Positions 35,419 through 45,208 of a stretch of DNA of 64,000 nucleotides are shown here, in pieces. Position 1 is the stretch's first letter, and the number at the start of each line of letters is the position of its first letter. A program made the position numbers and the translations under genes. Under the pieces are notes generated by a model that worked only from the letters and a program-made list of their open reading frames with translations, ran no database searches and was not told the origin of the DNA. This stretch comes from Myroides phaeus (GTDB taxonomy: Bacteria; Bacteroidota; Bacteroidia; Flavobacteriales; Flavobacteriaceae): contig NZ_FNDQ01000005.1 of NCBI RefSeq assembly GCF_900099675.1, positions 1-64,000 on the forward strand, in the 5' to 3' direction.

Positions 35419-36750
35419 TTAAATGTTTAAAATAAATTCTGTTAAATCCTCCATATCCTGGTCGTTAATCTGTGGGAATGGTGGCATTTGAGGAGCATCA
35501 GGACGTTTTTTACCTGGTGATTTAATCCATTTGATTAAGTCTTTTTTATCTCCTTCATAAATACTTCTCATTTCAGTTACAGGAGGACCTACTAATTGCG
35601 AGTCAACTTTATGACAAGCAGCACAGTATGAGTTGAAAACAGCTTTACCTTTAGCGGTAGTATCTCCTGATTGTTCTGCTTCTGCAATAGCTTGCGCTTC
35701 TTCAGCCTCTTGGTTAGCTGCTTCTTCTCTCGCTTTTTTAGAGGCTTCTAAGAATTGCTCTGTTTTTTGAGCCATTAATTCACGGTGAGGGTTTAATGCA
35801 TTAGCACGGTAAACGTGACGTCCACTACCCATAAACAAGACTACAATCCCCATTGAAATAACAATTTTATAGAAGTGTTTGTCTAAATCCTCATCTTTTC
35901 CTTTCAGTGTTTGCCACATCCAGTAAACAGAGTAAGCAGCAATAATAACACCAGGTAGAATAACTGCCATTAATCCCCAGTTAACCCCTTTTGAAGGTAA
36001 TGTAGCTAATACAATAGGTCCGAATAAGAACTGAGCTCCAGAAGCACCGATTGCAATTTGGTAACCAATACGTTTTACTTTCGCTCTTGTAAATACTTGG
36101 AAGTATTCTTCAAAAGGATAGTTCTTACGTCCCATATACCACGCAATGAATAAACCAGTTAAGGCAAGCGAAGCACACAAGAAGTGGAAGTATCTTGGGA
36201 ATACGTTAGGCAGAGTTAAAGCAGAAAGGAATCCGTGAATAGTAGTCCATTTCTCAGGGAACAACATTAAATTGATGTTTACTAAGAATATCAATGGAAT
36301 GAAAAGGAAGATAAGAACCGCCAATGCCATAATAGCAATGTGTAAATACTTCATATTTTTCATAGCCTCCCACGCATATTTATGCAAATAAGTCAATAAG
36401 AAAGCGATAACTACTAACGGAATAATCAATATCCACATAATTCCTGTTAGGGAGTTAGCAGTATAAAAGTAGATAGTATATAAAGCGTTAATACTTAAAA
36501 GAGGCGCTACTCCAAGTACAACAGCCATACTTTTATTTACCGTAATTGTAGCGGCAATCTCTTTTGCTAATGTATCGTATTCTTTGTTTTTAAGTCCTTT
36601 TATTTCGGCCCATAACGTAGTTATAGAACCACCTACCATCAAATTGACAAATACAATGTGAGCTAAGAAAGAAACTACTAATAAAACGACAAGTAGCCAT
36701 TCAGGTAGTGGTAAGTCTAAAGGAATATCTTTTGGTAATGGAGTATTCAT
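35419..36750 (-). CDS. cytochrome bd-like membrane subunit fused to cytochrome c domain (small/partner subunit)
   Basis: 443 residues. Eight or more membrane helices occupy the first 330 residues. An Ala/Glu-rich linker follows (residues about 330-365, AREEAANQEAEEAQAIAEAE). The C-terminal mono-haem cytochrome c domain has CAACH at 376-380 and a Met-Pro-Pro (QMPPF) candidate axial ligand near residue 420. It is 1 bp downstream of the second bd-like gene. The pair resembles the cytochrome bd superfamily members with fused haem c found in Bacteroidetes, not the classical E. coli CydAB. Probable role: quinol-linked electron transfer in the inner membrane; the terminal acceptor is uncertain. Confidence 0.72.
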   Translation of the reverse strand: MNTPLPKDIPLDLPLPEWLLVVLLVVSFLAHIVFVNLMVGGSITTLWAEIKGLKNKEYDTLAKEIAATITVNKSMAVVLGVAPLLSINALYTIYFYTANSLTGIMWILIIPLVVIAFLLTYLHKYAWEAMKNMKYLHIAIMALAVLIFLFIPLIFLVNINLMLFPEKWTTIHGFLSALTLPNVFPRYFHFLCASLALTGLFIAWYMGRKNYPFEEYFQVFTRAKVKRIGYQIAIGASGAQFLFGPIVLATLPSKGVNWGLMAVILPGVIIAAYSVYWMWQTLKGKDEDLDKHFYKIVISMGIVVLFMGSGRHVYRANALNPHRELMAQKTEQFLEASKKAREEAANQEAEEAQAIAEAEQSGDTTAKGKAVFNSYCAACHKVDSQLVGPPVTEMRSIYEGDKKDLIKWIKSPGKKRPDAPQMPPFPQINDQDMEDLTEFILNI

Positions 36751-36751
36751 A

Positions 36752-38200
36752 TTATTCTTGTGTTTTTAATTCAATAAAATGTTCAACTGAGTGTTCTGGG
36801 TTTAGTTTAGCCCCAGCACTTTGTGCTCCTTGTACAGAAGTACCACTTAGTTGTAAGTAAAAAATGTAATGTGCTAAAGCGTCTAATTCCTCTGCATTTC
36901 CAGGATAAGGAGGCATATACGTTCTACCGTTGTGCATATTTGGGATATAAGCTTTCATCGAATTGATGTCTAACGGTTTGTCAAAACCGTACATTTTTTC
37001 GAATACATAAACGATTGAGTTTATCCCTTGACTTGTGTGACATCTTGAACACGCAATCATAAATACATCTCTACCAGCTTCTAATCTGTTTTCATCTGTA
37101 ATCTCTGTAATACCAGTATAAGTAGCGTGTTTTAAAATACCTTCTTTTTGCAATAGCGGGTAGTCTTCTTCTCTAATTAAGTTAGAGTACATATAGTCTC
37201 CAATTACGTAAGGCTTACGGATAAATTCTCTCACACGTTCAAAAATTCCTAAGAAACCTAATGAAAGGATGAACGGAATTAACACCATAACAAAGTTTAC
37301 GCGTTTTGGTTTCCACAAGATAAACACAGCTAAGAAAGCAAGTGAACTCGTAGCAATAAGTATGATGTATTTTAATAAGTTGTAATACTTCGCAAAGTCC
37401 ATTGTACCAACAGCTGTACTCATATTAGCAGTCATTGCCTCAGGAATTACGTTGTAGTAATAAATAGACGCTAAGATTGAGAAAGGCAACCAAACTAAGA
37501 TCCAGATAGCAGTAGTTTTTAGAGCAGGTCTGCGCACTAAGCTATCTTTTTTAGTAAATAGCATAATAAGCAATAGTCCAAAAGCACCACCAATAACCAT
37601 AGCAGTAGGCGTTCTAAATAAAAGCTGAGGTAAGTAAATAGGGTTTGTTAAAGCGTTGAAGAACGAATGATGTGTTAACCAGTTACCCGGGTCCATCATA
37701 AATCCAAGAATTGCCACAATGATTGCCATTGTCAACCAAGAGAATCCTGATAAGAACCAACCGAAACGGATGTGTCTTTGTTTTGCTTTAAGCGATTTGT
37801 TTGAGTTTTTCCAAGTAAGGAAGTAAATCATAATGAATACAACTTCTGAAACGAAGACAATCCACTCTGTAAACCAGCCCCAATAAAATACTCGGATTAA
37901 ACTCCCAATTGAGTTTGGACTAATCAAGGCAGCTGAGAACCAAATACCAACTCCGGTCATAGCACCAAGAGTAGTGGTAACTACAAACCCCACCATCATC
38001 ATGCGGTGAACCGTAGCGTCCCAAGCTAAATCTGTGACCTCATTACGGCCACTTTTAACAACACCTTGTTGTTCTAATAATGTAATATACGGAATAAAAC
38101 CTACGGCTAAACCGTGGTTAATGAATACGTGAATAATCGCTATCATCGCAATGAGGAAACGATCGTTCAACCAGTCTAAATGAAATAAAGGAAAATCCAT
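36752..38200 (-). CDS. cytochrome bd-like (CydA-related) subunit fused to cytochrome c domain
   Basis: 482 residues. The first 330 hold about nine membrane helices with conserved-looking His residues in the first helix (IAIIHVFINHG, about residues 20-30) and in helix 2 (DATVHRMMMVGFVVTT). This is the layout of the CydA/bd superfamily. A C-terminal haem-c motif CSRCH lies at 384-388, with a distal MPPYPG methionine near 429 as possible axial ligand. The helix count and the fused haem fit the bd-related 'OR-N-like' group better than canonical CydA. It is the first gene of a three-gene minus-strand operon with the partner subunit and a small membrane protein. The oxygen-reductase activity is inferred. 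Confidence 0.75.
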   Translation of the reverse strand: MDFPLFHLDWLNDRFLIAMIAIIHVFINHGLAVGFIPYITLLEQQGVVKSGRNEVTDLAWDATVHRMMMVGFVVTTTLGAMTGVGIWFSAALISPNSIGSLIRVFYWGWFTEWIVFVSEVVFIMIYFLTWKNSNKSLKAKQRHIRFGWFLSGFSWLTMAIIVAILGFMMDPGNWLTHHSFFNALTNPIYLPQLLFRTPTAMVIGGAFGLLLIMLFTKKDSLVRRPALKTTAIWILVWLPFSILASIYYYNVIPEAMTANMSTAVGTMDFAKYYNLLKYIILIATSSLAFLAVFILWKPKRVNFVMVLIPFILSLGFLGIFERVREFIRKPYVIGDYMYSNLIREEDYPLLQKEGILKHATYTGITEITDENRLEAGRDVFMIACSRCHTSQGINSIVYVFEKMYGFDKPLDINSMKAYIPNMHNGRTYMPPYPGNAEELDALAHYIFYLQLSGTSVQGAQSAGAKLNPEHSVEHFIELKTQE

Positions 38201-38317
38201 GTAGTGTTATTTTTCAGCAAAGTTAGTAGGACATCTACTGAAAAATATTACACTAATCGTGGGGATGTTTACACTTTTCAACGCAATTGATGTAAGAAAA
38301 GCGGAATTTTATTTAGA

Positions 38318-39211
38318 TTATTTGGCTTGCTTTCTGAACTCCTCTGGTGTAAGGCCTGTGTACTTTTTAAAGAAGCGAGATAAATAAGCTGTGTTTTTGA
38401 ACTCTAATTCATAGGCAATTTCTAAAACCGAGACGTCTGCATTTACAAGTAAACGTTTACATTCTAAAATTACTCTATTTCGTATAACTTCCCCAGAGGT
38501 TAACCCGTGTACTTTTTTACACAGCGTATTTAAGTGGTTTGGAGTAATATTAAGCAAGTTTGCATACTCACCAGGAAGGCGCATTGTTTTAAAGTTTTGC
38601 TCTAACAGCTCTTCGAAGTTTCTAATAACAAACTGCGCATTATTTGTTTCGTGATGCTCTTCATTGTCAAACACTTTTTTAACCAAAAACAGCTGTGTTT
38701 CTAAGAACAATTCAAGCATTAATACCTTCATATAGTCCTTTTTTAAAGGGCTATCATCCATAGAGGCATAAAGAATTTTCTCAAATCGTTGGTGTAAAGT
38801 CTGGTGACACTTATGACAAGAAAACTTAGAATACTGAGCGTTGCCACTGAAAAAAGAAAACTGATTTAAGTAGCTTGGATTTACTAAAAACGTACGTAAG
38901 AAGTTGTCGTTAAAGTTGATAAGAAAACCTTCAGTGCCCGGTTCAAACTCCCATTTATGCACTTGAGAGGCATTTAGAAAGAACAAACACTTTTCTTCAA
39001 TAGAGAATTTCTCAAAGTCAATAGAGTGAATACCCTTTCCTTTGCTTACAAAGAGGATTTGGTAAAAGGCGTGTCTATGAGGAGAAGATACAATATTAGG
39101 TCTATTCGAAATGTAATCCTCTAAGCGATAAACAACACAATCTTGAAAGTTGTTATTGGTATCAATTAAATTACAGATGTTGTAAACAGGTATATTCGCA
39201 TTCTTTTCCAT
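38318..39211 (-). CDS. AraC-family transcriptional regulator
   Basis: 297 residues from the ATG at 39211 (the longer frame needs a GTG at 39229). The N-terminal cupin-like ligand domain (HRHAFYQILFVSKGKG, SQVHKWEFE) is followed by the C-terminal double helix-turn-helix. That domain has LLNITPNHLNTLCKKVHGLTS and LEIAYELEFKNTAYLSRFFKKYTGLTPEEFR, the AraC signature. It follows the bd-like operon on the same strand but 118 bp upstream of it. It may control that operon or the efflux genes behind it. Its inducer is unknown. Confidence 0.85.
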   Translation of the reverse strand: MEKNANIPVYNICNLIDTNNNFQDCVVYRLEDYISNRPNIVSSPHRHAFYQILFVSKGKGIHSIDFEKFSIEEKCLFFLNASQVHKWEFEPGTEGFLINFNDNFLRTFLVNPSYLNQFSFFSGNAQYSKFSCHKCHQTLHQRFEKILYASMDDSPLKKDYMKVLMLELFLETQLFLVKKVFDNEEHHETNNAQFVIRNFEELLEQNFKTMRLPGEYANLLNITPNHLNTLCKKVHGLTSGEVIRNRVILECKRLLVNADVSVLEIAYELEFKNTAYLSRFFKKYTGLTPEEFRKQAK

Positions 39212-39301
39212 AAAGACATATTTTATCACAAAGATAGAAAAGGAGTAGAGTGATTTATAATTTTTGTCTGTTTTTTGTGAACGACACTGTAATTATAACC
39301 C

Positions 39302-39339
39302 CAAAAAGGTGTAATCCCTTGCGAGACTACACCTTTTTG
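39302..39339. terminator. terminator of the efflux operon
   Basis: A perfect 12-bp stem CAAAAAGGTGTA / TACACCTTTTTG with a 14-base loop. The poly-T tail reads on the minus strand. Confidence 0.85.
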
Positions 39340-39361
39340 AAAAAAACGAAAATAAATTTAA

Positions 39362-40936
39362 TTAGTGTCCTGCACCTGCAATTATCTTCCCTGCACCTTT
39401 TTTAATTAGGATTAGAATAAAGGGAATACAGATTAAGAATAAAACACCTAAAAACATAAATACATCCATATACGTTAGTACTGTTGCCTGTTTGGTAACA
39501 CCTAAATCCAATAGGGTATATGCTTTTTGTAGTGCCTCATCTACAGGATATCCTTTTGATATAAAGCTTTGTTGTAGAGCGTACACGCGATTTTGTACCT
39601 CAACAGAAGCTGTATCTAAATGACTCACCAAGGCAAGTCTATGGTTTACGGTCCATCTTGAAATAAACGTTGTAATTAAGGCAATTCCGAATGAACCTCC
39701 TAATTGACGCATCATTCCTGTAAAAGCAGCACCTTCTCCAATTTGTTTGTTTCTCAAATTAGAAAGCGATAGGGTAGTAATCGGAACGAATAATAGTCCT
39801 AAACCAACCCCTCTAACAACTAACGGCCAGAAGAAGTGTTCTTTCCCCGTATCAGGTGTCAATATATTATGTGCCCAGAAGCTGTACACGAAAAACACGA
39901 AGAACCCTGTGGCTACTAAGTATTTTGGAGGTACACCTCTTTGTAACATTCTTGCAATTAGCGGCATCATTAAAGCCGTCATCAGTGAACTCGGTACTAA
40001 CAACATCCCCGCATCAGTAGCTGTCCACCCTAAGATAGACTGCGTGTAAATTGGAATGATAAATGTAGAACCATATAGTCCAAAACCAAGTACAAACGAC
40101 AATACCGTACCAATAGCAAGGTTGGAGTCTTTTAATACACGTAGGTTTACAATTGGCTTATCACACGTTAGCTCTCTCCATACAAAGAAGAAGAAACCAA
40201 AGAAAGAAGTGATACTCAAGGTAAGAATTGTCGTGTTTTCAAACCAGTCGTCTTGCTGTCCGTGTTCTAACACATATTGCAACGAACCAACAGCAACAGC
40301 TAAGAAGATAATTCCCAAGAAGTCGATTTCACTTAACTTACTTTTCTCTGCATAACGCGGACTACGCACATATAATACGGTTAGTATTGTAGCCAGTATT
40401 CCAATCGGAATATTGATATAGAATATAAACGGCCAAGAGTAATTGTCAATGATATATCCACCTAAAGGGGGACCTAACGTTGGACCAACAATAACCCCCA
40501 TTCCATAAATTGCCTGAGCCACTCCACGTTTTTCAATTGGGTAACTCTCCGTAATAATCGTTTGTGAGGTTACTAATAACGCCCCCCCACCAAGACCTTG
40601 TATAAAACGGAATAAGATAATTTCCCATAAAGTGGTAGAATAACCACATAAAAACGAGGCAACCGTAAAAATGATAATCGATGCCGCAAAGTAATTACGT
40701 CTTCCGAATTGTTGAGACAGCCAGCTCGTCATTGGTACTACTATTACATTGGCAATAGCATAGGCAGTAACCACCCAAGCAATGTCCGTTAGCGATACCC
40801 CCAAACTTCCCTTCATATCGTTCATTGCTACGTTTACAATCGTAGTATCAACAATTTCAAGTAAAGCACACAGGATAGCCGTAATAGTAATGATGACTCG
40901 TCTGTAGCCGTGTTCAACTAAGCTTTCTTCAGTCAT
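39362..40936 (-). CDS. DHA2-family multidrug MFS transporter (EmrB-like)
   Basis: 524 residues, 14 membrane helices. ALLEIVDTTIVNVAMNDMKG is the family N-terminus with the helix-1 D-T-T-I-V-N-V-A motif. WVVTAYAIANVIVVPMTSWLSQQFGRR includes motif A. GPTLGPPLGGYIIDNYSWPFIFYINIP carries motif C. It is the inner-membrane pump of a tripartite system, with the membrane-fusion protein gene 12 bp upstream and a TolC-like gene before that. Substrates cannot be predicted. Drug or bile-type amphiphiles are typical for the family. Confidence 0.9.
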   Translation of the reverse strand: MTEESLVEHGYRRVIITITAILCALLEIVDTTIVNVAMNDMKGSLGVSLTDIAWVVTAYAIANVIVVPMTSWLSQQFGRRNYFAASIIIFTVASFLCGYSTTLWEIILFRFIQGLGGGALLVTSQTIITESYPIEKRGVAQAIYGMGVIVGPTLGPPLGGYIIDNYSWPFIFYINIPIGILATILTVLYVRSPRYAEKSKLSEIDFLGIIFLAVAVGSLQYVLEHGQQDDWFENTTILTLSITSFFGFFFFVWRELTCDKPIVNLRVLKDSNLAIGTVLSFVLGFGLYGSTFIIPIYTQSILGWTATDAGMLLVPSSLMTALMMPLIARMLQRGVPPKYLVATGFFVFFVYSFWAHNILTPDTGKEHFFWPLVVRGVGLGLLFVPITTLSLSNLRNKQIGEGAAFTGMMRQLGGSFGIALITTFISRWTVNHRLALVSHLDTASVEVQNRVYALQQSFISKGYPVDEALQKAYTLLDLGVTKQATVLTYMDVFMFLGVLFLICIPFILILIKKGAGKIIAGAGH

Positions 40937-40947
40937 ACTATTTATTT

Positions 40948-42093
40948 TTAGCGAGCACTTTTAATGTTTACATCCACCTCCACGTTTAACCCAGCACGGA
41001 TGTGGTCACGCAACTCGTCATTAGCATTAGTAAATACAATTTTAACAGGCACACGTTGTACTGTTTTCACGAAGTTACCAGAAGCATTATCAGGAGGTAA
41101 TAAAGCAAATTTAGCCCCAGTAGCCGGAGAGATAGAGTTTATTTCCCCTTCAAACTTATGTTTAGGAAACGCGTCAACTCTAATTTCAACAGGTTGTCCT
41201 TCACGCATATATTGCATTTGCGTTTCTTTAAAGTTTGCTACAATCCAGATATTATCCTTTTGAACCGTGTTAAACAATCCTTGTCCCGGTTGAATTAACT
41301 GTCCGTTTTGCAAGTTTACTTTAGAAACTTGTCCGTCTTCTTTCGCTGTAATTACTGTATAAGACAAGTAAAGTTCCGCATTGTCTAAGTTTGCTTTCGC
41401 TTGTTCAACCATTGCTTTTGCAGCGTCGATTTGAGAAACAGAAGCCACCGATTGAGATTTGCTGATGTTTACCTGCTGGGCCACAGCAGACGCTTGTTTT
41501 TCACTTGCTTTATACTGTTCTTGTAAAACCTGCAACTGTTTCTCAGCCGTTTCCTTAGCAGCAACTGCCTGTTCAAACTGCTGTTTAGTGATTGACTGAT
41601 TAGCAAACAACTTCTCATAACGGTTGTAATCATTAGTCGCTCTCCACAACTGTACTTTAGCTGTTTCAATGTTTGCTTTCGCTGTAGAAACATTAGCTAA
41701 AGCAGTACTTGCACCCGCTTGAGAAGAAGCCACAGTAGACTCTGTCGTATTCTTACCAGCTTCTGCAACTTTTAATTGACTCACAGAAGCGTCATAAGCA
41801 GCTTTAGCTTGTTGAACTTTAATAACGTATTCCGCGTCATCTAAAAGAATAAGCGTATCACCTTTTTTCACAACCTGGTTATCGTGAACCAATATCTCCT
41901 TAATATAACCTGGTATCTTAGAAACAACAGGAGTAATTCTCGATTCTACTTGTGCATCATCCGTTATCTCGTGAGAAAGAGAATGTACATATTTATATAT
42001 TCCGTAACCACCACCTAAAATAACCAAGGCACTAAGGGCTACGATGAACTTTTTGTTAAGTGGTTTCTTTTGTACTTTATCGTTTGTTTCCAT
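40948..42093 (-). CDS. HlyD/EmrA-family membrane fusion protein
   Basis: 381 residues. A single N-terminal membrane helix (FIVALSALVILGGGYGIY) is followed by the biotinyl-lipoyl strand (RITPVVSKIPGYIKEILVHDNQVVKKGDTL). Next comes a long Ala/Gln-rich helical hairpin (about residues 85-245), then the second lipoyl half with VNLQNGQLIQPGQGLF. It links the EmrB-like pump in the inner membrane to the TolC-like channel. It starts 2 bp after the end of the outer-membrane gene, so the operon order is regulator, channel, adaptor, pump. Confidence 0.9.
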   Translation of the reverse strand: METNDKVQKKPLNKKFIVALSALVILGGGYGIYKYVHSLSHEITDDAQVESRITPVVSKIPGYIKEILVHDNQVVKKGDTLILLDDAEYVIKVQQAKAAYDASVSQLKVAEAGKNTTESTVASSQAGASTALANVSTAKANIETAKVQLWRATNDYNRYEKLFANQSITKQQFEQAVAAKETAEKQLQVLQEQYKASEKQASAVAQQVNISKSQSVASVSQIDAAKAMVEQAKANLDNAELYLSYTVITAKEDGQVSKVNLQNGQLIQPGQGLFNTVQKDNIWIVANFKETQMQYMREGQPVEIRVDAFPKHKFEGEINSISPATGAKFALLPPDNASGNFVKTVQRVPVKIVFTNANDELRDHIRAGLNVEVDVNIKSAR

Positions 42094-42095
42094 TG

Positions 42096-43415
42096 TTATT
42101 GTAATTCAATATTGTCTAATAATTTACCTGTTTTGTAAGCATATTGGTATAAAGACATTGTCTCGTCTGCCTTACCAATCATTTCGTTGATTTGCGCTTG
42201 TAGTTGTTGCACGTCAGCTTCAAGAAGTTGGTCTGTATCCGCCAAGCCATTGTCATATTTATCTTTTGTAATACGATAATTCTCATTTGCTTGTTCCAAT
42301 GCCTGTGCCAATACGTTGTTTTTCTTCAACGCTAATTCGTAGGCATTGAATGCTTCCTTAATCTCGTAGTTTGCATTGTCTTCAACGATTTGCAACTGAT
42401 ACTCAGCTTCTATCTTTTTAGCCTTAGCAATTTTAACTTCCGTTCTATTTTTGAAGATAGACGACAAGTCGTATTTAAGACCAATACCGATATTGTTAGC
42501 ATTTGTAATATCAATTACCTTGTCTAACTGCATAGCAGCATAACCACCGTGTACTGCGATAGAAGGGTAGTAGCCAGAACGCGCAACGCGAATAGACGAT
42601 TGGGCTAACTCAGTATTTTTCTGTGCCCCTTGCAAGTCTTTTCTGCTTTCAATATCACTCTCACCAGTAGGGAATACATCAAGAGATTTAATCGGTTGAA
42701 TAGCAAATGCCTCTTCCATAGGTAATCCTAAAAGGGTATTTAAACGCATATTTAGGTTTTTAAACGAAGTCAATGTTTCCTGTAATGACAGTTCCACATT
42801 AGACTCTTGTAATTGCGCTCTTAAAAAGTCATTACGAGCAATCAGTCCATTATCAAGAAAGTTTTGAAAATCAGTAACACGTTGGTGTGCTCTTTTCAAG
42901 TTTTCCTGTAATAAGTCGATTGACTGCTGTGTTTTATAAAGAGCAAAGTACAAGTTGATTGTTTGCCACACTGTATTTTCAGCTGTTGCACTTTCAGCAA
43001 TCGTAGCCATTTCATACGCTTGTTGGCTTTGTTTTACAAGGTTTCTAATCTTAAACCCACTAAAAATAGGAATGATAGCATTCGCTTGTCCCATTAATAA
43101 GTGTTCTGGTTTAACAGGAGAAGCCCCATTTGCAGCTCCTTGCCCAGGTAAAGGCATTTTCAGTTTAACGTCTGTACCTTCAAATAAATGCATATATTGT
43201 CCGGAAACCTCCACAGTAGGGTATCTCAGGTTTTTAGCACTATTTACCTGTAATTTAGAGGCGTTTGTTTTAGCATTAGCCTTTTTGATTTCTTTACCAT
43301 TTTGCATACTCAACCCAATTGCCTCATCAAGCGTTAGTGGTTTCTTATGAGGTTCTTGAGCAAACACGCTAAAGGCAAACAAAGAGGCAAGAAGGATATA
43401 ATTACTTTTGCTCAT
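42096..43415 (-). CDS. TolC-family outer-membrane efflux protein
   Basis: 439 residues with a signal peptide (MSKSNYILLASLFAFSVFAQEP). Two repeated outer-membrane efflux protein domains follow, with long helices (ESNVELSLQETLTSFKNLNMRLNTLLGLPMEEAF) and the second-domain ANENYRITKDKYDNGLADTDQLLEADV. No lipobox is present. Its start codon overlaps the end of the TetR gene by 14 bp, a strong sign of coupling. It forms the outer-membrane channel of the efflux operon. Confidence 0.9.
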   Translation of the reverse strand: MSKSNYILLASLFAFSVFAQEPHKKPLTLDEAIGLSMQNGKEIKKANAKTNASKLQVNSAKNLRYPTVEVSGQYMHLFEGTDVKLKMPLPGQGAANGASPVKPEHLLMGQANAIIPIFSGFKIRNLVKQSQQAYEMATIAESATAENTVWQTINLYFALYKTQQSIDLLQENLKRAHQRVTDFQNFLDNGLIARNDFLRAQLQESNVELSLQETLTSFKNLNMRLNTLLGLPMEEAFAIQPIKSLDVFPTGESDIESRKDLQGAQKNTELAQSSIRVARSGYYPSIAVHGGYAAMQLDKVIDITNANNIGIGLKYDLSSIFKNRTEVKIAKAKKIEAEYQLQIVEDNANYEIKEAFNAYELALKKNNVLAQALEQANENYRITKDKYDNGLADTDQLLEADVQQLQAQINEMIGKADETMSLYQYAYKTGKLLDNIELQ

Positions 43416-44034
43416 TGTATTGTAAGATTGCTTTAAGTGAGTTTATTAAATAAGGATATATATGTTGTTTGATATACAAACTATATTCTTCGTGATTTTC
43501 TGTATTCCAATAACTTGAATACATCTTTTCGTGGTGTATTAAGTAACTGATACTACCAATTGTAATGATTACCAAAGCCTCAGGGTCTGGCTGTGCCTTA
43601 AAATACCCTTGTTGGTGTCCGTCTTGAATAAAGCCTCTGATGACCTTCATAATTTCGCGTTGCAGCAAAAAGATGTTATCACTAATTTCTTCATCTACGT
43701 TTTTCTTAGAAAACTGGCGAATCATAATAATATGGAAATCAGCATTCTTCATTAAAATAGTCAGCATATCTTCTACAAAGAAGACCAACTTTTCAAGAGG
43801 ATTTAAGTCGTGGTTTTGCGTTAAGTTGGTTAGTTTCTCTCTAATACGCGTTAATCGAATTTCGAATAGCGCACTAATTAGTTGGTTTTTAGAACCAAAG
43901 TAGTAGCTTATCATTGCCACGTTAATTCCTGCAGCCTTAGAAATATCTCTGATGCTTGTTCCGTCAATTCCATTCATAGAAAATAGGTTTTCAGCAACTA
44001 ATAATATCTCTTTTTGCTTCTCATTAAGTACCAT
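43402..44034 (-). CDS. TetR-family repressor of the efflux operon
   Basis: 210 residues from the ATG at 44034. The longer frame starts with TTG at 44076, inside the promoter/operator. The N-terminal helix-turn-helix (LFSMNGIDGTSIRDISKAAG followed by INVAMISYYFGSKNQLISALFE) is the TetR signature. The C-terminal part is a ligand-binding helical domain with a VFFVEDMLTILMKNAD stretch. It is the first gene of the efflux operon and overlaps the TolC-like gene, so it should repress its own operon until a drug binds. Confidence 0.9.
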   Translation of the reverse strand: MVLNEKQKEILLVAENLFSMNGIDGTSIRDISKAAGINVAMISYYFGSKNQLISALFEIRLTRIREKLTNLTQNHDLNPLEKLVFFVEDMLTILMKNADFHIIMIRQFSKKNVDEEISDNIFLLQREIMKVIRGFIQDGHQQGYFKAQPDPEALVIITIGSISYLIHHEKMYSSYWNTENHEEYSLYIKQHIYPYLINSLKAILQYNEQK

Positions 44035-44063
44035 TACTGTAGTTGTAAGTTTTAATTCTGTGA

Positions 44064-44084
44064 CAAAATTAAACAAACGTTTAA
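44064..44084 (-). promoter_or_regulatory. efflux promoter with TetR-type operator
   Basis: The minus strand has TAATTTTG, a perfect -7 element, at 44071-44064. Overlapping it is an inverted repeat TTAAAC-AAAC-GTTTAA at 44069-44084. The start codon at 44034 lies about 30 bp downstream. The overlap suits repression by the TetR protein encoded next. Confidence 0.55.
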
Positions 44085-44275
44085 TTAGTTATTTGTTTTT
44101 TTCTCATTTTTTTCGTGTTAAAATTGTTTTAATGCAACATTAACAATGTATTATTGAATTAAATACAATTGTAACTTTTTGATATTCTTTTAGTTAGAAG
44201 AAAAGGGTATAAATAGCAAGAAATGGATTTTTTATGAGTTGATTATTGTTTTACTTTGTAGCAAAGCCATTAGTA

Positions 44276-45124
44276 ATGAGTGAAGTAGTCGAAAGTCAAG
44301 ATAATTATCGCCGCATAGCCCAAGCGATTACCTATTTAGTAGTTCATCATCAAGAGCAACCCTCTTTAGCAGATGTAGCAAAAGAAGTTTGTTTAAGTGA
44401 GGCCCATTTGCAGCGCTTGTTTACCCAATGGGTAGGGGCAAGTCCGAAGAAGTTTCTGCAATTTGTAAACATTAATTATGCGAAGTATTTAATACAGCAA
44501 CAACAGACACCTACATTATTTGATTTAACCAATGAAGTGGGGTTAAGCAGTAGTAGTCGCTTGCACGATTTGTTTGTTTCCATAGAAGGGATGACTCCAG
44601 CAGAATATAGAGATGGAGGAAAGTACCTAACCTTTAAGTATTCTGTAGGCAATAGTATATTGGGCGATGTCTTGGTAATGTCAACAGATAAAGGCATTTG
44701 TAAAGTTGTCTTTATAGACGAAGGAAGTGATGAGTTAACTATTTTTAAACAACAATACCCTAAAGCGACTTTTGTACAAGAAGCTACAAAAGCACATCAG
44801 CAAGTAATGGCATTTTTACACGGAGAAAGAGATGTAGAGCAGATAAAATTACACCTAAAAGGTACTCCATTTCAAATGCAGATATGGCAAGCTTTATTAC
44901 AGATTCCGGAAGGACAATTATCTACTTATGGAGCAATTGCTTCACAGATTGGTAATGACAAAGCCAGTAGAGCTGTAGGCACGGCTATTGGTGCTAATCC
45001 AATAGCGTATCTTATTCCTTGTCATAGAGTTATACAACAGTCAGGTGTTTTAGGAGGTTATAGATGGGGGGTAATACGCAAACAAGTATTACTAACTAAG
45101 GAGTTGTTAAAAAGAGAAGAATAG
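44276..45124 (+). CDS. AraC-type HTH fused to O6-methylguanine-DNA methyltransferase
   Basis: 282 residues from the ATG at 44276; the longer frame starts at a TTG. The N-terminal 100 residues are an AraC-type helix-turn-helix (SLADVAKEVCLSEAHLQRLFTQWVGASPKKF). The C-terminal methyltransferase has the suicidal cysteine in IPCHRVIQ (C249) and the preceding GTPFQMQIWQALLQIPEGQ. It repairs alkylated guanine by self-alkylation. The fusion recalls E. coli Ada but lacks the zinc Ada domain with its Cys ligands, so it may repair without methyl-sensing. It is monocistronic. Confidence 0.88.
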   Translation: MSEVVESQDNYRRIAQAITYLVVHHQEQPSLADVAKEVCLSEAHLQRLFTQWVGASPKKFLQFVNINYAKYLIQQQQTPTLFDLTNEVGLSSSSRLHDLFVSIEGMTPAEYRDGGKYLTFKYSVGNSILGDVLVMSTDKGICKVVFIDEGSDELTIFKQQYPKATFVQEATKAHQQVMAFLHGERDVEQIKLHLKGTPFQMQIWQALLQIPEGQLSTYGAIASQIGNDKASRAVGTAIGANPIAYLIPCHRVIQQSGVLGGYRWGVIRKQVLLTKELLKREE

Positions 45125-45208
45125 GAGTGTTTTTAAGAGTGATTTATATTAAATAATTGATTATGTTTGTGTTGAAAAACAAAATCTAAAACATACTTGT
45201 TTAATATT

